This document shows, in pieces, positions 41,455-49,613 of a DNA stretch of 64,000 bases (position 1 is its first letter; every line of letters starts with the position of its first letter). The notes under the pieces are model-generated. The model searched no databases and was not told the origin of the DNA. It worked only from the letters and a program-made list of their open reading frames with translations. The stretch comes from Cytophagales bacterium (lineage in GTDB: Bacteria; Bacteroidota; Bacteroidia; Cytophagales; 172606-1). The position numbers were made by a program, and so were the translations under genes. The stretch spans positions 102,981 through 166,980 of the forward strand of contig JAUJMU010000004.1 of NCBI GenBank assembly GCA_030446715.1, in the 5' to 3' direction.

Positions 41455-43053
41455 TCACTGCGCCGCCCTGGCACCAGCCTCCTCCAGCAGGCTCAGTGCC
41501 ACGCCGTTGGTCCAGCCGAAGCCGTCCTGCACCGGGTACTCGCCGCCGCCGGCTTCCAGCGACATATCGGCCACATTGTACTTTTCCACCATCCGGCCCG
41601 TCCGCTTATACACCCGTTCGTTGAGCCTCAGCCAGCGGCTCCGGAGTTCGTCCGCAAGGGCTTGCTGATTGTACCGGCGCAGGCCTTGTACGGCAATCCA
41701 CTGCAGGGGAGGCCAGCCGTTGGGGTAGTCCCACTGCTGCCCGGTGCGGGTCAGGGCAGCAGCCATTCCGCCTTCCGAGAGGAGATCTTTCCGGAGCCGC
41801 TCCGTTACCTTTGCCCCCTGCAGGGAGTCGCAGAGGCCCATCCAGAGAGGATAAACTGCCGCCATGGAGAGCCGGCCGGTTGGCTGCTTTTCTGTAAAAT
41901 GGTAATCGGTGTAGAAACCTTTTGCGGCGTCCCAGCAGAACATATTGATGGTCTCCCGGCGTTTGTGCGACAGTTTCTGGAAAGCTTCGGCCCGGCTGGT
42001 GTTGCCCCGGTGGGTGTGCAGCGCCGCAAGGGTCTGTTCCAGGTGAAACAGGAGGCTGTTCAGGTCTACCGGTGTGATCTCGGTGGTGATGATGCTGGAA
42101 AGGTTTTTGCCATCGGCAAACCACCGGCTGCTGAAATCCCAGCCTGACTCACAGGCCGCGCGGATGTTGCGGTAAAGTTTCTTTTTTTCCTCTTCCGGCA
42201 GACCTTGCGCCAGTTCGAAATCTTCCCGGTAAGATTCGGGGCGGGGTTTTTCGCCTTCATCCCAGTAGCGGTTGAGGTACAGGCTGTGGCCCACCCGGAC
42301 TACGCGGCGGTAAGCCGGATTTTCGTCGTTCAGCCGCGACTTGCCTTCCATCCAGAAGGCGTATTCCTTTTCCAGTTGGGGCAGGTACACGGCTGCCGAA
42401 TCCATGCCCTTGAACCCTCCCCAGAGGGTGACCATGTGCGAGAAAAACGGCGGCTGCGAACGGGTCAGGTAGTAGGTGCGGTTGCCGTTGGGAATGAAGC
42501 CGTACTGGTCAATGAGGTGGGCAAAGTTGCGGATCATGTTGCCCACCAGGTCCCAGCGGCCGCTGGCGGCAAGGCCAAGGCAGGTGAAGTAGGTATCCCA
42601 GTAGTAAATTTCCCGGAACCGTCCACCGGGCACAACGTAGGCGTAAGGCAGGGGCAGCCGGGAACTCCGGTCCGACAGGCTGTCCGGCGGCCTGACCAGC
42701 CGGGCCCAGTTGGTCCGGATGTGTTCGGACATGCTTTTGTTTTCGGGCGGGGCGGGGGGCACTGTCATCGGCTCCGGCACGATGAAGTGACTATACACAA
42801 AGTCTTTGAGGTTGAAGCCGGACTGGTTGCTTTTTTCCCGGAAAGCCTTAACAATTTCTTCGGGTGCAAAGCGCGGCACGCAATCGGCAAACGTTTTGGA
42901 ATCCTGAAAAATCCGCGCCATCTGTACTTCGTGAAACAATTCGCCCAGTTGTTCATCGGGTACGTAGGCCACCCGGACAGGATTTTGCTGCGCATTTTTA
43001 CAACCTGCCAGAAACAGCAGGAACATGATCAGGATCGTTAACCTTTTTTGCAT
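41455..43053 (-). CDS. treA: Trehalase (GH37), lipoprotein
   Basis: The 532-residue enzyme has a lipoprotein signal (FLLFLAGC, Cys18) followed by the GH37 fold. The family signature PGGRFREIYYWDTYF is seen near residue 160, and the second, QWDYPNGWPPLQ, near residue 440. Catalytic acid (Asp in the DFSSRWFADG region near residue 290) and base (Glu in EKYN.ADMSLEAGGGEYPVQDGFGWTNGV at the C-terminus) regions are present. It hydrolyses trehalose to two glucose molecules, here in the periplasm or on a membrane. Length agrees with TreA (about 530-560). No trehalose transporter is adjacent. Confidence 0.92.
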   Translation of the reverse strand: MQKRLTILIMFLLFLAGCKNAQQNPVRVAYVPDEQLGELFHEVQMARIFQDSKTFADCVPRFAPEEIVKAFREKSNQSGFNLKDFVYSHFIVPEPMTVPPAPPENKSMSEHIRTNWARLVRPPDSLSDRSSRLPLPYAYVVPGGRFREIYYWDTYFTCLGLAASGRWDLVGNMIRNFAHLIDQYGFIPNGNRTYYLTRSQPPFFSHMVTLWGGFKGMDSAAVYLPQLEKEYAFWMEGKSRLNDENPAYRRVVRVGHSLYLNRYWDEGEKPRPESYREDFELAQGLPEEEKKKLYRNIRAACESGWDFSSRWFADGKNLSSIITTEITPVDLNSLLFHLEQTLAALHTHRGNTSRAEAFQKLSHKRRETINMFCWDAAKGFYTDYHFTEKQPTGRLSMAAVYPLWMGLCDSLQGAKVTERLRKDLLSEGGMAAALTRTGQQWDYPNGWPPLQWIAVQGLRRYNQQALADELRSRWLRLNERVYKRTGRMVEKYNVADMSLEAGGGEYPVQDGFGWTNGVALSLLEEAGARAAQ

Positions 43054-43172
43054 AGCCGAAAGCGGAGAAACGGGAAGAATGGGACCGGACTATTTTTTAC
43101 GGGAATTGTACCAGAAAGGCTGCCTTAAAAGGAGGAAGTTGTTGGTTGTTAGGCAACAGGATAGTTATCAGT

Positions 43173-43196
43173 AGCCCGCGGTTTTAACCGTGGGCT
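43173..43196. repeat. 24-bp hairpin (AGCCCGCGGTT-TT-AACCGTGGGCT)
   Basis: An 11-bp stem with one G-U-type mismatch lies between the trehalase start and the end of the M14 gene. It may terminate or stabilise transcripts. Similar hairpins are common in Bacteroidota spacers. Confidence 0.55.
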
Positions 43197-43257
43197 GGTA
43201 TTTCCGATAACATACCAAACCTGAGCCCTTTAGTGGTGGAGAACCCATAACCAACCC

Positions 43258-45000
43258 CTACCTTATCATCCGGAACACCGGGTAACGGCGGTGGGTGGGT
43301 TCGTGGTAAGGGGAGTGGCGGTACACGAAGTAGAGTTGGGCTTCGGGGTTGGCGGCAAATGCGGAGTCGGACTGCTTCCGGCTTTCCAGTTTTTCCTTCA
43401 GGACCGGGTCTTTTTCCAGCAGTTCCGCGGCAAGGTCTTCGAATACATAGTCTGAGTAGCCTTCCTTCTGCTGCAGAATGGAGTCGAAGAAATTCCAGCT
43501 GAAAAATGAATCAGGTGCCTGCGGCTCCAGCGTTTCCACGATGTAGCGGTTGCCTGTTTGGTTGACGTACACCAGCAGGTCGCCGCGGCGGAAGGGCAGT
43601 TTCCCGGTCTCCTTCCGTACCTTGGTATCGTAGTGCAGGTAATGGCCTTCAAATGGATTTTTGAGGGTCTGAAAGTCTTCAATAAAATACGCTTCCACCT
43701 CCATCAGGGTGTCCTTCTCCAGCGGCGTCAGGGTAATCCGGTTCCGCTGCAGCCGTTCCGTTATTTCGTGCCACGCCTGCGGAATCACGTACGCTGCGGG
43801 AGCCTGCACGGTGGTTTTGGGCACGTACTGATTGTAGTAGGCAATGGTACGGGTAAAAGGTTTTTTGCGGTCGTAGCAGAGGCGCGGTGCACCCGTGACC
43901 TTACTGGGTTTCCGGCCCGCTTCGTAACCTTTGAAAGGAATTTCCTTGTGCCGGCTCTGGTCCAGCTGCCAGTCTATCACAAATTCCCGCTGTGCCTTTA
44001 CCTTCTCCTGCGTTTCGCGCCGGAGCCGGCGGATGGTGGCGTGTTCCTCATTCACCAGCTTCACGAAGCTTTGCAGCAGGGCGTAGGTGGATTTTACCCT
44101 CTGGTCATAGGGCTTGAGCATGTGTGTTTCGGGCATGAAACCGAGCGTACCAAACAGGGCCGTGTAGCCGGTTGAGTACCGGGGCCATTCCATAAACTGC
44201 ACAATGCCCGAGTCAGGCGTGTCTTTAAGCGGATTGACGTAAGGCGTCAGGTCAAACTTCCGGGCGGCCAGTTCCTTTTCCAGTTTGGGCAGGAAGGTTT
44301 CTTCCAGATAGGGACCGAGGCCGCCCCCCAGCTTGTTGTGCTGCGTCGGGATCAGCGTCATCACGTACTGGTAATCAGCCCCGTTGCTCACGTGCGTGTC
44401 CACAAATACGTCGGGTTGCCAGGTGTGATAAATGTCGGCAAACGACTGTGCGTTGCGGGTGTCGTTCTTGATAAAATCGCGGTTGAGGTCATAATTGCGG
44501 TCGTTGCCCCGGAAACCATATTCCTTCGGGCCGTCCTGGTTGACCCGCGTGGTGCTGTTGCGGTTGAGCACGCCGCCGATGTTGTAGAACGGCACCACCA
44601 CCAGCACGAAGTTCGCCATCTTTTCCTTCAGCTTTTTATCCCCTGCAAGGTCGCGGAGCAGCATCATGGAAGCATCCACGCCGTCGGGTTCGCCGGGGTG
44701 AATGGCGTTGTTGACCAGCAACACCGATTTGCCGCTCCGCCGGATCTGTTCGGGGTCAAACAGTCCGTCGGGAGAAAGCACCGCCACGTGCAGGGGGATG
44801 CCGGTGTCGGTGGGGCCGCATTCGGTCAGTCTGATGGTGGGGAAGGTCTGGCCGAGCAGGCGGTAGTAGGCCATGCCTTCTTCGTAGGTCACGGTTTCGC
44901 GGCCCTGGGTACGTTCAAATTTGGTCAGTAAGGGATTTTGGGCGGTGGTGGTCATGGAAAGGAGCAGGAGGACGGAAAAGATCCAGATTAGTTTTTTCAT
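43258..45000 (-). CDS. M14-family zinc carboxypeptidase, exported
   Basis: The 580-residue protein has a signal peptide ending TTTAQ, then a peptidase M14 domain: zinc ligands His101 and Glu104 in HPGEPDG, a third His in VDTHVSNGADYQY, substrate-binding Arg in NDRNYDLNRDF, and a Glu in FMPETHMLKPY as probable catalytic Glu. The C-terminal 250 residues form an extra domain rich in RR and Tyr motifs without a known name. Enzymes of this kind remove C-terminal residues from peptides. The ATG at 45000 gives a clean signal peptide; eight further codons upstream would spoil it. Confidence 0.9.
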   Translation of the reverse strand: MKKLIWIFSVLLLLSMTTTAQNPLLTKFERTQGRETVTYEEGMAYYRLLGQTFPTIRLTECGPTDTGIPLHVAVLSPDGLFDPEQIRRSGKSVLLVNNAIHPGEPDGVDASMMLLRDLAGDKKLKEKMANFVLVVVPFYNIGGVLNRNSTTRVNQDGPKEYGFRGNDRNYDLNRDFIKNDTRNAQSFADIYHTWQPDVFVDTHVSNGADYQYVMTLIPTQHNKLGGGLGPYLEETFLPKLEKELAARKFDLTPYVNPLKDTPDSGIVQFMEWPRYSTGYTALFGTLGFMPETHMLKPYDQRVKSTYALLQSFVKLVNEEHATIRRLRRETQEKVKAQREFVIDWQLDQSRHKEIPFKGYEAGRKPSKVTGAPRLCYDRKKPFTRTIAYYNQYVPKTTVQAPAAYVIPQAWHEITERLQRNRITLTPLEKDTLMEVEAYFIEDFQTLKNPFEGHYLHYDTKVRKETGKLPFRRGDLLVYVNQTGNRYIVETLEPQAPDSFFSWNFFDSILQQKEGYSDYVFEDLAAELLEKDPVLKEKLESRKQSDSAFAANPEAQLYFVYRHSPYHEPTHRRYPVFRMIR

Positions 45001-45169
45001 GAAAGGGCGCAGAATGGAGGACACCGGAAATTAACGGCTCCGGGCACGGGAATGGTGTAAAGTATTCAAATGATAAATGGCAGGGAAGTGGAGGCATCGA
45101 TATTAACACGACTTTAGGTCTTAATCAGGCAAATATGCATTGGCGTCATGATTGGCAGTATGGTTTCCT

Positions 45170-45200
45170 GTTACTTTTTGTCATTGCTACAAAAAGTAAC
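45170..45200. repeat. 12-bp perfect hairpin followed by an A-run
   Basis: GTTACTTTTTGT (45170-45181) and ACAAAAAGTAAC (45189-45200) pair fully around a 7-nt loop. It is the kind of dispersed hairpin common in Cytophagales spacers; a bidirectional terminator is possible. Confidence 0.6.
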
Positions 45201-45390
45201 AAAAAAATCCAGGACCAATAATGCTTCTCCCCACAAAGCTAACCCGCCCCCCGCTATTGGTCCGGGCCACCGCGCCGCGTACACCAACCGGTGCGGAGTA
45301 TGTAAACTGTTCTGTTTACGTTCCAGTCATTATAGTCAATCGTATCCTTGGTGGCAGCAGTCGGCAAAGCGGGTGCGCTGGGGGTGCAGC

Positions 45391-45472
45391 AACAAAGCCG
45401 GTTCCTTACCTTGTGCGGTGGCCGGCGGATTGTGGCCTTGGCCTTTTTCAAACCGCAGGAACCGGCTTTGTT
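45391..45472. repeat. 15-bp perfect inverted repeat
   Basis: AACAAAGCCGGTTCC (45391-45405) and GGAACCGGCTTTGTT (45458-45472) are exact inverted copies enclosing 52 bp. They could be the ends of a miniature element; no target duplication is clear. Confidence 0.6.
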
Positions 45473-45654
45473 GTATTCGCCCTTTTCTTTGTTACCCGTC
45501 ATGGCACAGGCTGGCTCAAAGCTTCGCTTTGCCCTCTTTGGGCAAGCAAAGAAAAGTAAGACCCGGAAGACTGTCTAAAAGAAAAAGACACTTCTACCTC
45601 CTGAATTCTCATCAAGCAAGACTATCCTCCATTCAGAACGGCCGCCCAATCCTG

Positions 45655-46770
45655 TCATCCCCAAGGTAAGTCTTTGTGGTTCATGCCATTCTTTACTTTA
45701 CACAAAGGCCTTGTACTTGTAATCCGAGCATCCCGGTTTCCGGCACTGGCTCCCTGAGCCGGTTCCGCCGCTGGTAATTCAAATGCCTCAGCCAGCAGCT
45801 CGTAGGAGCGAAGCCGGTCGGCAAAGTCGTGGGTGATGGTCACCACCACCAGCTCGTCTACGCCGTAGGCCGCGGCCATTTGCTGCATCTGGGGCTTTAC
45901 CTGGTCGGGGGTGCCCACAATCATCCGCTGGCGGTTGTACCTGATCCGGGCCAGTTCTTCGGGGGAACAGGAGTAGCCGGCCACGTCTTCATAAGGCGGG
46001 AAGCCAAGGCCTAAGCCTTTTTCAATCCGGAGCAGTTGCAGGTCCATCACGGCCTGCAGTTCGCTGGCCTTCTGCTCCGTGTCGGCGCAGAACACGAACA
46101 GAGCCACGTTGGCCCGGGGAGCCGCAAAGTGCTCCGACGCTTTAAAGTGCGCCTTATACGCCCTGACCATCTGCGGCCCGCCCACCGGATTAATAAAGTG
46201 GGCAAAGGAAAAGCCCGTGCCAAAGTGCGCCGCAAACAGTCCGCTTTCTCCGCTGGAACTGAGCAGCCAGAGTTCCGGAACAGTCTCCGCCGCCGGAGTG
46301 GCCCGCACCGGTCCGCGGCCGGAGTCAAAAGAGTCGGTCAGGAAATCCTGCAAGTCGGTGAGCTGCTGCATGAAATCTTTTTCGCTGAATGTATTGGAGG
46401 GGTTCAGCAGGGAGGCCGTGAGCCGGTCAGTGCCGGGAGCCCGGCCAATGCCCAGGTCAACCCGGCCGGGGGCCAGTGTTTCGAGCAGACGGAAATTTTC
46501 GGCCACTCTCAGGGCGCTGTGGTTGGGCAGCATCACGCCGCCTGAGCCGAGGCGGATGCGGGTGGTATGGGCGGCAAGGTGGGCCAGCAGCATTTCGGGC
46601 GCGGACCCGGCCAGGCCGCGGGTGTTGTGGTGCTCCGAAACCCAGTAGCGGGTGTAGCCAAGCCGCTCCGCGTGTTGGGCCAGTTGCACGGTTTCCAGAA
46701 TGGCCTGGCGGGCCGTGCCGCCTTTGCGCACCGGCGACTGGTCCAAAATACTGAGGCGTAGCTTTTCCAT
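45655..46770 (-). CDS. LLM-class flavin-dependent oxidoreductase
   Basis: The 371-residue protein has the luciferase-like monooxygenase TIM barrel: LSILDQSPVRKGGTARQAIL, LGYTRYWVSEHHN (the EHH motif of the LuxE/MsnO8-like subgroup), GSGGVMLPNHSALRVAE, and LGIGRAPGTD. These proteins use reduced FMN or F420 with small organic substrates; the subgroup is often named MsnO8-family but the reaction is unknown. The last 35 residues (after LPAAEPAQG) look like read-through into spacer rather than a domain, so the original stop may have been lost and the tail is suspicious. There are no operon partners. Confidence 0.85.
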   Translation of the reverse strand: MEKLRLSILDQSPVRKGGTARQAILETVQLAQHAERLGYTRYWVSEHHNTRGLAGSAPEMLLAHLAAHTTRIRLGSGGVMLPNHSALRVAENFRLLETLAPGRVDLGIGRAPGTDRLTASLLNPSNTFSEKDFMQQLTDLQDFLTDSFDSGRGPVRATPAAETVPELWLLSSSGESGLFAAHFGTGFSFAHFINPVGGPQMVRAYKAHFKASEHFAAPRANVALFVFCADTEQKASELQAVMDLQLLRIEKGLGLGFPPYEDVAGYSCSPEELARIRYNRQRMIVGTPDQVKPQMQQMAAAYGVDELVVVTITHDFADRLRSYELLAEAFELPAAEPAQGASAGNRDARITSTRPLCKVKNGMNHKDLPWG

Positions 46771-46831
46771 ATCAGAAAAGCTACGCCCCGCGTATGAGAA
46801 AAGTTCCCTTCCGGAGCCGGCTGCTGCGCCT

Positions 46832-47102
46832 TCATGTGGAAGGGAGCATCTTCCGGCCCTGGCTTAAGGCTGTTGAAGGAATGGGTGAAAATAGAATAAT
46901 GTGAAGAATAAACTCTTCATCAGTATCCGTTTTCACAATCCGGATGAAATCCGGCTCTTTTTCCATAGTGGTTCGCAGCTTGTCCTTTAGTTCCCGGCTA
47001 TCAATGATTTTGATGTTCAGGTACTTCTCTGTCAGTGGGAGCAGCAAGGAAGCAATATTTTCCTTGAGTATCTTGTCGTAGCCTTTGGCCAGTGAAGTAT
47101 CC
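46832..47102 (-). pseudogene. Rpn-family protein, N-terminal fragment
   Basis: The frame reads LAKGYDKILKENIASLLLPL, TEKYLNIKIIDSRELKDKL and KEPDFIRIVKTDTDEEFILH, then diverges into unrelated residues and stops at 46832. The same sequence and about 60 bp of upstream DNA recur at 58.58-58.86 kb, where the rest of an Rpn/PDDEXK_2 (recombination-promoting nuclease or putative transposase) protein follows. There is no ATG at the start here (CTG); upstream bases are like those of the second copy. It is a truncated duplicate. Confidence 0.7.
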
Positions 47103-47249
47103 GTTTTTCAGGATAAGTTACTGTTTTTTTGTTTCTTTTGCTCTCGCCTTCTATAACGCACCAAACACCCCCGCAAACCGTGGCAACTGCGCTTTGGCTA
47201 TGCGGTGGGGAAGCCCGGTTGTCGGCGGGTGTGGTGTTGCACACTGTTG

Positions 47250-47594
47250 TTAGTTTCCTTCAATGACGGTTTGAATGGTAAATTCTCTGTGAGCAACAGT
47301 AGTATCAACAAGGAAAGTGATAGACTTCTTATCAAAGTCGTTGAATCCTTTCTGCCTTACAAGTTTGGCAATCCGCTCTCTTTCTTTGGCTAATTTGTTC
47401 TGGTCATATTTCTGCCCTTTTTTGAGCAAGCTTCGCTGCTCAGTTTGCTCAACCACCCGGGCTATCTGAGGGCTTTGGATTTGGTAGGTGATTTCTTTCA
47501 GGCGGTAAGCCTTCATGGATGATTCCTTGGTTGATACGCAACCAGTGGCTAGTAAAACCAGAGCGGCAAGGGCTGAAACTGTTAACTTTTCCAT
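47250..47594 (-). CDS. Small lipoprotein with a POTRA-like domain
   Basis: The 114-residue protein has a lipoprotein signal ending LLATGC and then a segment resembling one POTRA unit: EQRSLLKKGQKYDQNKLAKE, RERIAKLVRQKGFNDFDKKS and ITFLVDTTVAHREFTIQTVI. POTRA domains occur in BamA/TamA outer-membrane assembly proteins; here the barrel is absent and the protein ends right after the first domain. It may be a truncated BamA/TamA-type gene, since rearranged Rpn DNA lies directly downstream, or a stand-alone accessory lipoprotein. The start at 47594 gives a good signal peptide. Confidence 0.6.
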   Translation of the reverse strand: MEKLTVSALAALVLLATGCVSTKESSMKAYRLKEITYQIQSPQIARVVEQTEQRSLLKKGQKYDQNKLAKERERIAKLVRQKGFNDFDKKSITFLVDTTVAHREFTIQTVIEGN

Positions 47595-47636
47595 AATGAT
47601 TCTCTTTTGGTTTGTTTTCTGAATGGTGTACAACAT

Positions 47637-47996
47637 ACCTGTACCCCCAACTTACCAGGAAACCTGCTTCCTTCCAATACCGGCCCGGTTTTCAGCTTAT
47701 CTTTCCGCACTGAAGATACACAGGACTTTCTCTGAATACGTTCAGAAGCCATTTGCGAGACACACCGGCGGGCCGTGGTCAGTGTTTCACCGGCCACTTT
47801 TGAGAAAGTCCTGATGCATACAGCCGGTTGTGGGTATCTGCGGGATTCCGGAAATACCCGCAACAGAAGAGGGCCCCCTCACTCCCGCAAGATTGTACTG
47901 TACCTTGCGGCTGGTGATCAGGTGCCGTTCGGGCTGATCCGCACCTGCTCCGGAACGGACCGCAAAGCCGGGCCCTGCGGGAGCAGTGAAATTCTG
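47637..47996. other. Intergenic region with an 11-bp inverted repeat
   Basis: No gene is supported. AGGACTTTCTC (47722-47732) and GAGAAAGTCCT (47802-47812) form an exact inverted repeat spanning 91 bp, possibly a small element or a regulatory structure. Confidence 0.45.
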
Positions 47997-48722
47997 TCAG
48001 GCCGTCTGGCGGGTATCCGGACTGGTATCAGCGGCGTTTTCCTTCTTCTGCCTAACCATCAGTCTTTTGATTGCGACCAGGTGGGCAAACAGCACGACCG
48101 GAACCACGAACGCCGGCAGCCACACAAACGGAAAATGGGATACGGCTACGTTGGGCTGGTCAAAGGCGAACTGCTGGAATGGAGTCGGTGCCGAAAGTAT
48201 TGCATTGATGACAATGTTGAGCAGCAGCCCGAGGCAGAGAAAATTCCAGATCAGCAGGGTGACGGGGGCGAGTTTTGGCCGCGTAAAGCCAAACCAGGCA
48301 ATGAAAGGGGCGGTCAGACCGGCCAGAATGTCAAAGTTGCGGCCTTCGAAAGTCATGAGTTCAGGTACCTGTCTGTGCACAGACAACCAGTACAGCACAA
48401 TTTCAACGGGTATTCTGACCGTATGCAGGTAAGTCAGCGTCTGGAGGTTAAGGCCGTTGATAAATCGCCGTCCTCTGGCGGTGACAAAAAAGCCGGCAGT
48501 CACCAGGAGCGGAGGCAGCACCATCAGAACAAACCGGGGCGGCATGGCACTGGTACTTCTGTAAAACCCCGATAGTCCCGCCAGTGCCTGAAGCACCAGC
48601 CAGCCGGACAAGACCAGCAAGACGGTCCGGGAGTTTCTGGCTGCCCGGCAGAAGAGCAGAAGCGTCGTGAATGTAGTCAGCCCGAAAACCAGGCTGATGT
48701 ACAGTGGCAGGTTTTCTATCAT
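47997..48722 (-). CDS. Polytopic inner-membrane protein of unknown function
   Basis: The 241-residue protein has about seven hydrophobic segments, starting LPLYISLVFGLTTFTTLLLF and ending FVWLPAFVVPVVLFAHLVAI, with a cytoplasmic tail RLMVRQKKENAADTSPDT. Between helices are HTVRIPVEIVLYWL and FEGRNFDILAGLTAPFIAWF, recurring in Bacteroidota membrane proteins I have seen described only as hypothetical. No enzymatic motif is evident. It precedes the TIGR03915 gene in the same direction but is separated from it by 48 bp, so it may be cotranscribed. Confidence 0.75.
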   Translation of the reverse strand: MIENLPLYISLVFGLTTFTTLLLFCRAARNSRTVLLVLSGWLVLQALAGLSGFYRSTSAMPPRFVLMVLPPLLVTAGFFVTARGRRFINGLNLQTLTYLHTVRIPVEIVLYWLSVHRQVPELMTFEGRNFDILAGLTAPFIAWFGFTRPKLAPVTLLIWNFLCLGLLLNIVINAILSAPTPFQQFAFDQPNVAVSHFPFVWLPAFVVPVVLFAHLVAIKRLMVRQKKENAADTSPDTRQTA

Positions 48723-48769
48723 CTTACTTTGTGTTTAATCAGCTGCGCAATTTAAAATTGCGCAGCTGA

Positions 48770-49567
48770 TTAAAAAAGGGACCCTCCCTTTTCGTCACTG
48801 AAAAAGCTTCTTTTCTCCGTCAGGTATTTCCAGTACCGCACGGGAACGTGCTGGCGGTGCAGCTTCAGGTTGCGGCGGGCCGGAATGTTGACGCTCCGGA
48901 AGTACACCCGCCAGAGCTGCTGGTACAGTTCTTCGGCGGGTGCCTGCGTTTCGGCGGCGGGCAATGACTGCTGGTTGCCGGACCGGAAATCAAAACGTAC
49001 TTCCTGCACCGTTTGCCCGTCGTAGTGGATGCCGTAGCGGCGGCGGGTGTCGTAGATGATCCAGATCTGGCCGGCGTAGCGGTCAGCAAAGTGGGGTGTA
49101 ATGAGGGGCAGCACGTCGAAGTCGGGGTCAATGGTGGCAAAGTAGGTGCCGTCGGCCAGTTGCACGAACCGGACGAAAGCCTCAAACCGGTGCTTCTCGC
49201 GGTGCAGTTGTTTGCCGGTCTGCGCAATCTGCAGCACCACCGGCGAGGAGAAGTTTTCTTCCACCTTCTCATCGGTGGCAAACGCCATCCGGCAGAAAGC
49301 CAGCAGCAGGTCTTCGCGGTCCGGCCGTTCGGAGAGGTAGAGGGAAAACAGATTGGAAAGGCCGCCCACGGAAAGTTTCTTCTGCAAACCCCGCCAGACG
49401 CGGTTGGCTTTATTGTCGTCAGTGACGACCTCTGCCCGTTCCGCAAAGGCATCGGACTGGTAACGGTCCTGCGCGATGATCTGCGCCTCTGCCGCCTTCC
49501 GGTCGTACACGTCAAACACCGCCGTGAGCAGGCCTTCAAAGGAACCGTCGTAGAGGAAGTGGATCAA
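48770..49567 (-). CDS. TIGR03915-family DNA metabolism/repair protein
   Basis: The 265-residue protein begins MIHFLYDGSFEGLLTAVFDV and contains TGKQLHREKHRFEAFVRFVQ, YFATIDPDFDVLPLITPHFA and DRYAGQIWIIYDTRRRYGIH, all typical of TIGR03915 (DUF4130). This family is nearly always encoded next to a radical SAM protein of TIGR03916 and the pair is annotated as putative DNA modification or repair, without a proven reaction. Here the partner is 1.5 kb away because two Uma2 genes lie between. Four tandem GTTATTC units lie just upstream of the start. Confidence 0.88.
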   Translation of the reverse strand: MIHFLYDGSFEGLLTAVFDVYDRKAAEAQIIAQDRYQSDAFAERAEVVTDDNKANRVWRGLQKKLSVGGLSNLFSLYLSERPDREDLLLAFCRMAFATDEKVEENFSSPVVLQIAQTGKQLHREKHRFEAFVRFVQLADGTYFATIDPDFDVLPLITPHFADRYAGQIWIIYDTRRRYGIHYDGQTVQEVRFDFRSGNQQSLPAAETQAPAEELYQQLWRVYFRSVNIPARRNLKLHRQHVPVRYWKYLTEKRSFFSDEKGGSLF

Positions 49568-49581
49568 ATTGGTTGTAAATA

Positions 49582-49609
49582 GTTATTCGTTATTCGTTAT
49601 TCGTTATTC
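49582..49609. repeat. Heptad tandem repeat (GTTATTC x4)
   Basis: Four exact 7-bp copies lie between the TIGR03915 start (49567) and the Uma2 stop (49634). Another four-copy heptad array is found on the far side of the Uma2 pair. Confidence 0.85.
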
Positions 49610-49613
49610 GTTT

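Larger units (their letters stand above)
45001..45654. other. Intergenic region with hairpins, no gene
   Basis: The long open frames here (for example 45148-45669) have no protein-like composition and I reject them. The region holds a perfect hairpin (45170-45200) and a 15-bp inverted repeat (45391-45472). Confidence 0.55.

Noticed and set aside
45148..45669. 173-codon rightward frame
   Set aside because: Passes through hairpins and repeats, is Cys/Arg/Ser rich without domain pattern, and is antisense to the LLM gene end.
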